Shown: piece by piece, positions 20,388 to 32,600 of the stretch
Position numbering within the stretch: position 1 is the stretch's first letter
Layout of the letters: every line of letters begins with the position of its first letter
Origin: Chamaea fasciata
Lineage: Eukaryota; Chordata; Aves; Passeriformes; Sylviidae
Assembly: GCA_029207755.1 (NCBI GenBank)
Contig: JARCOQ010000005.1
Location: forward strand, 59,035,414-59,099,413
DNA: 64,000 nt
Direction: 5' to 3'
Made by a program: the position numbers and the translations under genes
The notes under the pieces: model-generated
Seen by the model: the letters and a program-made list of their open reading frames with translations, nothing else
Told to the model about the DNA's origin: nothing
Databases searched by the model: none

Positions 20388-23387
20388 AGCCTTTTAATAG
20401 AGAAAAAAAAAAATTGGCAAAAGAACTCAAGCACATGGGGATACAGAAGCTTACAGATTTTCTCCCCCCAGAATTTCCAAGTGGAAACACACATTCTGGC
20501 ACATACATTCCACAGAATCCTTTTGTAGCACATGAAAAAAAACAGCTTTTCCTGTAGCTGCAAAAAGTGTGGGTTTCTCTTGTTAAAGCTGTTCTTGAAA
20601 CTGGTGGCTGGTAACTGGTGTTATTTTCTTCCTATATTAAGATACAGACTAGGCCATACCAATTTTTTGGACATTGGATCAGGTCTCCAGCCAATCTGAG
20701 AACATAACTTCCAAACACAGCTTTCTGACTTCTTATATTTTACTATCCTGATGAAAGTTTTAAAGGTTTTCTTTCATCAGAAAGCCTCTTTTATTTATTC
20801 CCAAGTACATATTTGTCTTGTGTTCTTCATAAGATTAGGGACTGAAAAGAGAAATGATACACATCCAAATATAAAAAGATGGAATTTCACAACAGTATCA
20901 CCATCACTAGCAACAACATGAACGAGAAGTGGCTTAAGTACCTCTAAATTTCAAAGCTCTTATTTCACAAAGAACATATTGTTCCTAAATAGCTGGAACC
21001 AGACAAAATTAATTTACCTCCTTGAAGACCACATTTTCTTGAAATGAAGTCACAGTAATGTGCTAATATTATAAGCATTGGTCTCTGAGCTCACTACAGA
21101 ATTAAACTGGAGAAGGATGTGGGGTCTGAAAGAGATGGTTTTAATGGGAAACACTTAGCAACAGTCAGTCTTCAGCGCTGTCAAAACGACCAAATGAACA
21201 CTGCCTGATACACTCTTCATTCTTCAAAACCTGGCATCTTGCAGAAGTATTGGCAACATTCATGTTTACAAAGTTGGCAGAAAACAAATGTTTATTTTTA
21301 TCCTAGAATTATCACACAAAAAACTTTAAAAATTCAAATCATAATGACCTGTTGGTACTGCTGTTACAACCGTGCTGGTGTTCTGATTCCTTTCAAACCT
21401 CAACCGGTGCCCATGAGGGCTTTACACATAGGCCAGGGAACTGGAAATTAATTTACACTTCTTCATTACTCTAGGTCCCTCAAAACAGTTTCATACAGCA
21501 TTCATAGGTAAACAGAAAAATAACTGAGCTTCCTAGTAAAGAGGGCAACATATCACTTTTTTTTCCACATCAGCGAGCAACTGAGGTTTTGGCTTCGGCC
21601 ACAAGTCTGATGTACACGCTTCACGAATAAGGTACGGAGGCGTCTTCTTCCACCATGTCCTCCCAACTGTTTTCATCTCAGTCTGAGTTAGTCCTGTTCC
21701 CACTACTGAACTGTGCACTGGAGCCAGAAGCAGATGTGATAGCCATAGACCACCACACCATCCCAGTGTTACACACCTGTCCTTCATCGCTGCCATTTCT
21801 ACCCCAGTGAGTGAGGCTAGCACAGCCCCTGCCCAGCTGCCTAGTGTTCTCTCCGGCAGATCTCTGTTCCTGAGAGCCTTGACCACTACCATCTGCTCAT
21901 GTTTGAAACATCTACACTGCAGCACCTAATTCTTCTGGTGTCCATTGCCCTAAGGTAGGGCTCCCAAGCCTCCTCACTGACACTGAGCCTGCCCTCCATC
22001 TCGATGCCAGTTTAGTACCTTTAGTTCACTCTGACCTGAAAATGAAAACACTTCAATCATGACTTAAGCAAAATGTCCGTATGTATTATGTCAGTTACAG
22101 TTATGCAATGGCCAACATTAGTAAATTCGTAGCTAATTTTAAATTAAAACTCTGAAAAAAAACCAGTGACAAACAGTTCCATGGCACGTACCATTCTTAC
22201 CATGGGAATAATGCTTATCCTTTGTCCAATGGGACAGTGGAAACAAGTATAAATATAGAAACTGCCTCAAAACTGCAAATCTAAGCCTATGTTAATGCTC
22301 TAAACTGTCACTGACTTCCACTAAAATTATTCAGATCCAAACATAAGCAATGATTTAGGACATCAATTTATAACATAATGCTGGTGACCCTGTACCAGTC
22401 AGGCTGGATTGGTTTCTGTCCACAAAGCAAACTACAGAGTGGCAATAGTTTACTGCTGGTCTTGCAAGAGCATTTAGTATGCAAATATGTTTTTTAAAAG
22501 ATATACACACATATTTCCCCAAATTCAACTGTGGCTGAGTATTCCCCTTCCAGTTTTCAATAATTTTTAAACAAATTAGATACCAAGCCCTTTCTGTTTG
22601 GATGCTTTGCTTTGTTTTTCCAGCCTGAATGAGTCTACAAATATTTTCTTAATTATACAAGGCCAATGTTTCACTTTGCAAACATTGAAGATGAAGGAAC
22701 ACTTGAAGCTTCAGCACCAGAAGGAAAACAAGGAAGAGTGCAGAGGGTAGCTCCATTCAGAACCACAGAGCTGTAACAATTATCATTCCAGTTTGATACA
22801 AGTAACTCATAAAGACTTTTATTCTAAGTAGTCCCATTGTTCCTGACAACCAAAGTGATTCTTATGTGAGATTGGACCTTCAAGACCCTTGAGTTGATAC
22901 AGTTTGTAATCCTGCAGAACAGCAACACAAACCAGGTCCCCATAAGCACTGGAGAGATAAGAATACTTGTAATCTCTTGCAAAATGTCATCTCAGTTCAT
23001 TCAAAACTTCACCTACTTCTTTAGAAAAAGGAGTCTATCATTCTTGGAGATTGTTCCTGTCTTTTTTGTTGTTGTTGTTGCTGGAGTACTGAGTACTTGA
23101 CCTAAGGTTTTATTTACGTGTTAGCCCAAATGAGGGTAAGGAGAGAAGAGGAGCACCGCAACATTAGCAGATTAATTAACATTACTTGTGATGACACCGA
23201 TGACTTTCCCTGTTTGTCCCCATCTCTCCTTGCTATTCTCATTTTGCTGCCTTTTTTGATTTTTCCAGAGTGCTGTCAACAGAGTTGTGGAAGTTTCTTC
23301 CTTTGTGAGAACAACATTGCTGATTTCCTCTAAGTCTTTGCTTCCATAGGAAGCAGATACCTGGCAGATTTGCAGTGGAATGCTAAA

Positions 23388-23642
23388 TCAACTATGGAAG
23401 TTCTGCACTGTTGTCTGTTTCTGAGAAAGTCGCAGAAGTTCTTCTCTAATTGCTTTGATAAGAGAGGCTGACGAGTGACCTGGCTGGAGGTCCTCAGTGG
23501 AACTGGTGGTGTAGCAAAGGCCCTGGCCCTGAAGGCTGTTGTGTGGAAGCTGAGCAGGAGGTGCTGAGGGCTGCCTGGCTGAAGTCCTCGGCATCTGGAA
23601 TACTGGTGAGGAGGAATATTCTTGGTGTCCATGCATATGCGT
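23388..23642 (-). CDS. KIAA1549: KIAA1549 exon k: terminal coding exon
   Basis: The acceptor CCCTTTTTCCAG ends at 23643. The exon encodes 84 residues beginning [20 protein letters not shown], then [29 protein letters not shown] and the end QNFHS, with TGA at 23390-23388. The last 35 residues are nearly identical to the mammalian C terminus and form a likely amphipathic helix. The 3' UTR follows to the left. Confidence 0.96.
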   Translation of the reverse strand, partial: THMHGHQEYSSSPVFQMPRTSARQPSAPPAQLPHNSLQGQGLCYTTSSTEDLQPGHSSASLIKAIREELLRLSQKQTTVQNFHS

Positions 23643-26600
23643 CTGGAAAAAGGGAGAAACCATAATTGTACTTTCTGAATAAACATGATTATCCCAGAAA
23701 AGACAAGAAAGCAAAAAGGCAAAGAACAGGGGGGAAAGCAACATGGAGATGCTTCTATCTGCTGCAACGGTTCTTCTGTTACATGAATGAGTGATGTCTC
23801 TTATGGAGTACAAAACAAGTGTACACAAAACTGTTGGACTGCCTCAAGTTCAGAGACCCTTTATCCAACCTACACTATGTTTAGGAACTGAAATGGAAGG
23901 AGGAGGGGAGAAATCCCACAGGACTGGAAATAAACAGAATTGTCTTCTCTTAGCATCCACTTCCTAAAAGACACCAGGCAAATCACTTTTTTCCTGGCTG
24001 TCATTTCTCCATTTTATTTATAAGCAGAGATACTACTATTTCCACCTTCCCTTTTTCTGCCTGCTTTGCCTATTCAGACTGTGCACTTTTGAGGACCCTG
24101 AGACTGACCAATGCCCAGGAAAACACTGTCAACAGAAGAAAATTACACGGACTTGAAAAATTAGATTTTTCCATACTCTGAAAATATCTGAGAAATGCTA
24201 TCCCAGCTTAGGGACAATCATTGTTTCAGGGCAGGAAGGGGTTAATTCTGCCTCTGTTCAGTAACATACATTTTCTAACAAAACAAGAGAGACAGAGAAC
24301 AGAAGTCTGAGTTTATGGCTTGTCTTTCTGCATGACAATCTGCTTACACTAAAACAAAGCACGGATTTACAGTACACTGGGTGACTGCACCAACTCCCAG
24401 TACGGACACAAACAAGATACATTTTGAAAATCTAGACTCCAGCTGACAACTCTGAAGCAAGTGTTTCCTCTTGCCTCCCATTGCTGAAGGCTGAGAGACA
24501 GCCTGAAGAAAACATGACACAGAGGACCTGAACACACAAGTGGGAGCAAAGCAACATAATCCCCTTTCAGGGAGAGCAGCAGATTCAGACCACAGCCACC
24601 ACAAGTCAGTGAGCACTACCTTTCTCTGGGGATAAGCCTTAAGGAGTAGCAGAGAGAGCAGCCTGATGGGGGAAGAAAGGACAGCAAGGTCAGCTAGAAG
24701 AGGATTTGGGAGCCAGGGGAAGACATTACAAAGCAGAGCCTGCGAGGGATATGGGGGACCTACAGCAACAGCGGTGTGCAAGGAACACAAAAATGCATGG
24801 GAGCAAGTTCCTTAACATCTCTCATAGTACAAATGAACAACATTTAAGCCATTTTGTATAAAGTAGAATTAATTATAGAGTCTGAGTCTCTTGTGCAGCT
24901 CATGCACAGCACTCCTCCTTTACACAGTTAATTTTGGGAGACAGATTAAGAGGAAAAGAGGATTTAATAGAAGACTGATAGGTAAAGGTTTTTCAAGTAA
25001 CATTCTGTCTTATTTCTTATAAAAGAGAGGTGATTTCAGTAGCAGAAAGGAATGAATGCGTCTCTTGATTTTCAGAATTATTCATTTGGCAGTGAAACCT
25101 GAAACTAATTCATATGTGCCGTCTAGAGTTGGCAAACCTGGCAAGTACTCTGTGGGTTTATAGAGAAGAGATGACATGAAAAAATATTAAAAGGAAACAC
25201 TCCTTGATACATGAGTCTTAAGAGCAACCTAAATTATGTTCAGGTTACTTTCACATTAAAATGCACTATGGATTCAGCTCCTACCTCACACTGCACTGAA
25301 CTACCACCATAAGAATGGTTTCTTAAAGGAAGTTAGGAAGTCTGATGACCACAGTGGCTGTTTTTTCACACTAAGTTTATCAAGGCTTTCTTAAGTATCT
25401 CAGAAAAAGAAAAGGGTGTGTTTCTGTGATTTCACATATAGCATCAGAATTAAACAGGCCTGTAAAATTTCAAAAGCAAAATAACAGGAGCAAAAAGGCT
25501 GAAATAATTTTTGCTGTTTTTTTAAAACTTCTTTACTAACAGAAACACACAAAGATATATTATAGAACATTATATATGCAAAAATATATAGTTCTATATA
25601 ATATCTATACATTTTATATTTTTATCTAGAAACCTCTGGATAATTAACAGTGGTAGGAAATAATTGACAAAAATATCTTTATTGAATCTTCCTTCTTAAG
25701 GAATGAAGATTTATGAGACGAAAGTGTAAATTTGTTAATCTCCATTTAATACCTGTTGAACTCTGGCCAGTTTCAACTGAACGAGGTGTATAAATATATA
25801 CGCAGATACACATGTGTATCTGCGTATGTATGTACAGACACACTAATTTCACAAAACCAGGCAGCTAATTAGACATTACCTGATTTGTTATAACCTTATT
25901 TGTTATCAATGAATCCACTTCTGAGCGGCAGAAAGGTCAAGTTAGGCTGTGCTCTGCTGGATCTCTTAGCCAGCATGCATCTCACAGGGCCTGCCTCAGG
26001 GACTTGAGAGACAACTAAGTTTGGTGAGATTTTTTTTTTAGAGACACTAGAGTGGGCAGCTGAGTAGAAAAATAGAGTGAAAGGGTAGGAGTATCTTTGG
26101 GGAAACACTGGAAACCTGGAGGAAGGCTTGGGAGAACAGTGGAAAGCTACAGGGGACTGTAGATGGGTAGGAGGCGAGGCCAGGTGGTGGAGATATGCAA
26201 GACACTGAATCCATCTGTAAGAAGCCAGGCTTCAGTTGTTCTGCTGCACAGATTAGCACTTGCTCAGGACTGTATTTTGTGTCAACTAAGGAAATGCTGT
26301 CATTCTCCTGGCTGCCCTGGGCCTTCTGGATGGAGAATTAAGGTGAATTGATGGTACCCTGCACACTGGCTTAGGGCCGGGAGGTACAAGTGAGAGGTCA
26401 TACTCCAGCAGGAAATCAGGAATTGACTTCAGGAATAAAGGGCTGAGGATACTGTGAGGAAAAGTGCTACTGTAGGAAGACAAATGCAGATCCTTCTCCA
26501 GTTCGTGGGCAAGAAGAATGCTCTAGATTTCAATCTTCCTAAATGCAGAGTTTAATTTTAGAAACTTGCTCAGAATGAGGGAACAGTAAGACAAGGTTTG

Positions 26601-29600
26601 TATAGGATCAGTTGAACAGTGCAGCGTAAGGAACACGACCGTCATTAAGTAAAGCCCCATTGCCAAAACGAGGAAAGACAAATTTAGAGTTCTGTCCTAG
26701 TGAAAAAATCCAAACTGTGAAGGCAATTATTTAACTACAGAAAGCTACAAGACCAAGGGTTGGGTTTTTTTGGGTTTTTTTTTTTTTTTTTTTTTCAATG
26801 GGAAGAATCCTTTTCAAAGAAAAACCAAAACAAACCTGCTCACAGGAAAAAGAAAGTTCAGGAAATATATGAGCTCTCCTACAACAAGATGACACCAAAT
26901 TCAAGTAAGTTTTAGTTCATGATCTCCTCCTTTTGCCTGTTTTTTAATAACAAACTCAAAAAAAAATCACATTGCAGTAACATATGAGCTGCAGCAACCA
27001 GTGAGCAAAACGTTCTGTCAAAGCCGAGGAAATCTTTAAACTGAGATGAACCAGAAGAAGAAACAGCCTGGATTTAAATGACCTGAATAGGAACACGTCC
27101 ACAGATCTAGAAAAGCCATTTTCAGAAAAGAGAGACAAATGTAGAGAAAGGTCAACAAATGGTAACCCAGAGATGTCTCTGAAAATGAAACTCGAGACAC
27201 TAAGATCTCTCATCCCAGTGCACTTTTTGATGTGAACTGAAATTATGATCTTGCATTCAAATGCCACAGTTTCAAGCACAGAAAGCACATTAAATTAGGG
27301 AAATAGATCTTTTGGCTTTGACAGTTGAAGTTTTGAATAGTATCAAATAGTACACCCAGTTCTCAAAAACCTTATGCTGCTCCTCTTGAGTTTATTTGGA
27401 GTGGAGGCAGCTCAATTTCACCGAAATCTAAAGATAAGCCCATCTTGCTGCGTTTCTTTACTGCAAAGCTATGTCATGATCATGCAATACTGCAAAGCAA
27501 CTTCAAGTAGTGTGAACACTACTAACTTCAAGTAGTGTGAACACTTCCTAAATATGCAAAAGGAGGAGATCCTGCCTTCTTTCCTCAAGGAAAAAAACAG
27601 AAAAAGACAGTTTAAACTAAGAAGCAAAAGAGGAAGCATAAAGTTGTCACTCTCAAGAGTACTGCAATAAACCTGTCACAGGTCAGTCTGCTCCAGGACG
27701 CAAGTACACCAAAGAGGGACTGGTAGCAGGCTAGTGTCACTCTCATGGCAAGGCCGTGTACCACCTTCAACCTCACATATCTGGTTGAATCAGAAATGTC
27801 AACCTCTAGAAGCACTCCAGAAGCATGCCAAGAACATGAAATCACCATGGCTGCCTGGGCAACACAGGTGAACGAGTATGTATTCATTTACCACATCCTG
27901 CTGACTTAGGGCAGGAAAGCAACTTGTTTACAAACACCTCTAAATGTTATGTGCAAGTATGTACCTTTTCTGCTGCCCTGACTCCTGCTGTTAGCACTGA
28001 TACAGAAGATAAAAGAACTTTATGCATACAAAATAGGATGGTAGCCTGGGACAATTTAATTCCATGTTTTCTAATGACAATGATCTCAAAATACAGAGGC
28101 GTATTTCAAAGAAGGAATGGAAAGCAGTATCCACCTCTGCTGGAGCTCAGAAGCAGAACTGGATGAACTGCAATTAATGGGTGAAGGCCTCAAGCAAGGA
28201 AAAAAAAAAGGTTAGGGTAAAATGAGAGAAAGCATTTAGAGAAGCAAAGGTGAAAGAACAGCAAGCAGAAGTCAGAAGAGCTAACAAGGGTTCGAAGAGC
28301 AAAGCAAAGAATGTCAGAGAAGCAACTAAAAGTATTCCAGGGGGAGAAAAGTTCCAAACAATAATGCAAGAAAAAAATACCCAAACATATCACTACTTTG
28401 GAAACGATGCAAATGTGTAACAGTACTCACTGCATCTCGCCTAGCACATTCATCCTCTCCACGATACTGGGGCCACCCTGGCCCCCCCGGCTGGCCATGC
28501 CCTGCTCTGCCTGAGGGGATCTCCACTGGTTGACCTCCGATCCTGCTAGCAATTCCCACCTGAGTGAGGTGCTGTATCTGAGAACCTTAAAAGCAAATAT
28601 TGGTTTTTTTTCATCTTTATACACATTCAAGTTTGCAGGGCAGACACATGATAACATAAAACTTTGTTGGAAGCAGGAGACAAGAAGAAAATGGAGCTCT
28701 GTTTCTGTGCAATTAATAAAAATCAGCAGAAAGAAGGCTGTCAGTGTGGAATAAAGACAGAAAAGTTTTGTGCATTTCGTGCAGTTCGTGTGAGTGCGAT
28801 GCATTTCATGGCACTGCACTGAAAGAAGAGGTTGAGATACATGCATCTCTGACATGGGCTACTCTTCACCCCAGAAACATGCCAGCCCTTTCCAAACGGT
28901 GCTTACTGAAAGCTCTGGCAATGCATTCATGTCAATTACTCGGCAGCAAAGAGAAGATCTGCTCCTGTGGCACACCTTATTTGCATCACACTGGCAAGCA
29001 AAGCCCTAACTCTGCAGACTGCCTCCTGTTCCATGGCTCTGAAGAACAAAATACACAACTGATACACAACTATGTAAGAGTGTGCTTCTCTCAGCTTCGC
29101 TTTGTGGTTAAATATTAAACCATGCTGTCCTTAACTAAAGGAGAAGGTCAGAACACACTGTATCTCCTTCCAGCCTGAAAGCCAACCTCCTCCTTTCTTC
29201 TTTTCCTTCCCTTCCCTCCCTCCTGCTGCTTTCAAACATATGCAAGGATAGCTGCCACCATTAACTGCAAGAGATATGTAACAACATGCCAGCTCTCCTT
29301 CTTCATTAATTTTCTCCCACAGGGAAATGTCATTTATATTTTTATTCTTAAAATTACTAATAACACTTTATTATTTATTAGAAATGAAACACATTTAACC
29401 CAGAGATACATAAAACTGTGTGCATGTACAAAAGGGGAAGAAAAGACAAAAACAACAGTGTGATTTACGTGATGGACAGTTAGATCACTTTCCTATTGCC
29501 TCTCAAAACCCCCAGCATTTGAGAAGTTCAATATTCACACATAATTATGCTGAGGGACAGAAACTAAATATGTGAAGTACCTCCAAACTTTGAAGCAGAA

Positions 29601-32600
29601 TACGTAAGAACATTTAGACAATAGTGTTAATCGGAGAATAATACAACCATCGCTAAGCTGTAATAGTTACTACATTCCTCCTGTTCTCATTCATCTAACA
29701 TTTACAGGGAGATGAGAGCAACTATCAAAACTGGGCTTCTGACATAAGTATATGATCATATTTCCAGTCTTTTTTACGGAAGAAAATACTTAACTGTGAG
29801 AAAATTAACTGTAACATTTGCATAGCAATACAGTATTTTATTCTTAAAAGTGTTTGCTGCTTAGCTGCCATGTGATGTTACCATCTTATTCATGATAGCA
29901 TTGGTGACTGCTACGAAAATTACCTCAACCAAATCAGGGAAGGTGATTTCATGAGGGACAGCAGAAATAGATAATTCGATCTAAAACTAAGAGATACTGC
30001 TTTAGTGCATACAATTCTACAAAGAGAAATAAGAAACACAGACGTAGAGAAGTATTAAAAAATTTTGCTATTTAGCATGCTGATTTGGGATGCATCAATT
30101 AGTACATTTAGCACAAAGGAAGGAGTTTGAAATGGAAAGTTAGCATACATTGTAATCTCTAAAACAAGTAATTTTTCCTTCTTAAAGAATACGGTTTTGT
30201 GAAAAAATGCTTTGTGATAACCAGTGCTTGTAAGATACCAAAAAAAGGGGCAAAGCACTTCCTTTTACTGCAAGGTCTTATGAGAAGTAAAATTAACCTC
30301 ACTTTGTGATCGTTTTTTGGGTAGCTGAAGGAGAATGACATCTTAATGGTGACCTTGGCATAAGAACAGATACAGAAAGGATCAGTTATTTTTCTGCATA
30401 TTCAACTTAAGTGAAGTGTACCTGCAGTGCTTCCAACTGGTCGTGGCCGTGCCACTGATGGCATTTCGTCTGAGTACATCCCTCTGGAGGAATACTGAAC
30501 CTCAGGTGGCGGCTGCTCTCCATGCAGTAACTCTGCAGGCTGAAGAAAACCTGGCCCATAGTTCTGCCTGTGGAAGAGGACTCAAGATTAAAATAAGTGA
30601 AATCCCTAATTAGAAACAGTAATGTAGGTGTGCCTGGTACAGCAGCTCTTTATGCCTTTTAATGTAATTGTAACCTTCAATGTTGAGGAAAACATTTACA
30701 TCTGAAGAGTATGTTTTAACAAAATTTTACATGAGTGTTTTTCACATGTTGCAGTCTCCTTAATGCAGAGAAAAAAGTCTTGATCTTGAGATCTTGTTTT
30801 CCCCTTGGGGGAAAAAAAGTATATTAAATGAAAAAAAAAAACCAGAAAAGTAAGACTTCAAGCAGTGATGTAGCTGCTTACCTCAGCAACAAAGCTGACT
30901 CTACCCAAAGAGTTTCTAGGCACACACTTTTGGTCTAAACCAAAACATAAACTGCATTAAATGTGTATTTTGTGAACAATTATTACTTCATGAAGTATTC
31001 TGATAATTTTTTCAGAAAGTTGTCAGAACTGTGCTCTTTTAGATTTGTGAAACAACTCAAAGCTGTCATTAGCACATATGAAGAAATGCAATGTATACTG
31101 AAATTAATGCTTCCTATCAATCAGGCTGGTGCTGGTAGTCACTGCTACGTATTTGCTAAAAAAGAGTTAACAACAGAAACTGTAATCTATCTAACTTCAC
31201 TAACTGTGTGAGCGTAAATGAAGCAAAGTGAGACAAGCAACCAAACTCAGGCACATGGAACTACATGAAGTGAGGGCTAGGGATGAGTTTTCCATGCTTT
31301 TCACCACAATGGCATCTTAGCCCTCCTAGGCTACAGTCTGCAGTGTATCCTATTCCTCAAGATTTCAATTTTACAACCCTTTGTGTTTTACCACAAAAGC
31401 CTGTGACTGCATCTCATTCAGACTATTCTTGATTTGTGTTTTATTTGGAAAACTACCTACCTTCATATGTGACAGCCAGATAGCAAAGAAAGTTGACATA
31501 ATAACTTGCCTGATAAAGCACAAAGAAGTAATTGTAAATGAAAGTACCAGCTATTTGGCATGCAGTGTAACTAAATGGAGGAGGTTTAAGGGCCTCAAGC
31601 TGTAACAATCCCATTGTGGAAGTGCTAGAATTTCCCCAGTTCCTTCACGTACAATCCCCACCTGTCCACTCAGCAGATCCAGAGGAAACCATTTCCAGCC
31701 ACACAGGCTAGTTAAAATAAATGCTTCAATGGGTAGGTAATGTTTAACAACATCACTTCTGTTATGTTGATCACTGTAATCAGTAAAGGATGTGACCATC
31801 TGGCCCTTTATGCCTGCAGTGTTGAGCTGGAATTTTGAAGCTGATGAATTACTACAATTTTTTGATGTTGTCTAAACAAAGTATTTTCTCAACATTACTG
31901 CAAATGTATTCTTTTTGTGCCAATTTTTCAGAGGATGAGAAGTAAATTATTTATTGCTGATGTGTTTGCACTTGGAAGGCCCACATTTAATAAGGTTTCA
32001 TCTTCTCAATCTTTATATGATAGCCATAGCTTCTCTTCAAAGATCAACGTAACAGTATAAAAACAGAATACAGCATGGCATCTGTATCACACAGGCTTTC
32101 CAGTACTCCTTTCTACTTCCAGACTGAAACTCAGTTTTCAATTTTTGCACATCCAAAAAACCCCCAAAATTATCTCCAGCCATTTAAGTCAGGAGATACC
32201 GCTCCAAAAATCAATTTTACACCACTAATCCACTATAGCTCAGTATATCTATCCCTGTTGCATGATTCAATATCCATTTTTTGGCAAAAGCTGTTCATTG
32301 TGCCTTTATGACTGCCTAGCTGTCATGTGACCTAGATCTTTTACATTTAATTTTTTTCCCCAGGTTGGTTCCACCCCATTAAAGATGCTGATGGTGTTAT
32401 TACAGAGGAGAGAACAGTATGCTCACCCAACTATTATTCCATGTATTGGATGTTTAACCCAATGGACTATGACACTGATACATGCCACCTAATCACACTA
32501 TTTTTCCTTCCTCTAATTGGTGCACTGCTTCTATCAATTTGTTTATCATTATCTTCAGATTTTTAGAATAACTTCCACTGCACAACCATGAAAACTCTTT

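Larger units (their letters stand above)
12984..23387 (-). other. KIAA1549: Probable KIAA1549 3' UTR plus short convergent intergenic gap
   Basis: These 10.4 kb lie between the KIAA1549 stop and the TMEM213 3' end and show no supportable coding sequence. Human KIAA1549 mRNA has a 3' UTR of roughly 6 kb, which would put the end near 16-18 kb. Minus-strand AATAAA hexamers occur at 22818-22823, 21291-21296, 20790-20799 (two overlapping), 18755-18760, 18087-18092, 17620-17625 and 16364-16369. I cannot tell which is used. Homopolymer and purine tracts are listed separately. A 130-codon open frame at 21533-21925 is judged to be chance. Confidence 0.5.
23643..28430 (-). other. KIAA1549: KIAA1549 last intron
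   Basis: A 4.8-kb AT-rich intron with a GTGAGT donor. It contains a perfect 30-bp palindrome, a T21 tract, a 25-bp tandem duplication and an AT-rich patch at about 25555-25625. No nested gene is supported. A 148-codon minus-strand frame at 24344-24790 shows no family resemblance. Confidence 0.8.

Noticed and set aside
23041..23085. GTT repeat as a microsatellite feature
   Set aside because: Only four or five GTT units. Too short to be worth listing.
24344..24790. 148-codon minus-strand open frame in the last KIAA1549 intron
   Set aside because: No domain or family is recognisable, no supporting splice sites connect it, and KIAA1549 exons j and k join in frame without it.
26762..26795. A21 on the minus strand as a retrocopy tail
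   Set aside because: No processed gene body lies upstream of the tail and no target-site duplication is visible, so it is treated as a simple homopolymer.
28744..29118. 124-codon plus-strand open frame in the intron between exons i and j
   Set aside because: Composition is Cys/His/Ser-rich without pattern and no donor, signal peptide or known motif is seen. I also considered it as an upstream exon for the candidate at 32364, but phase and sequence gave no support.
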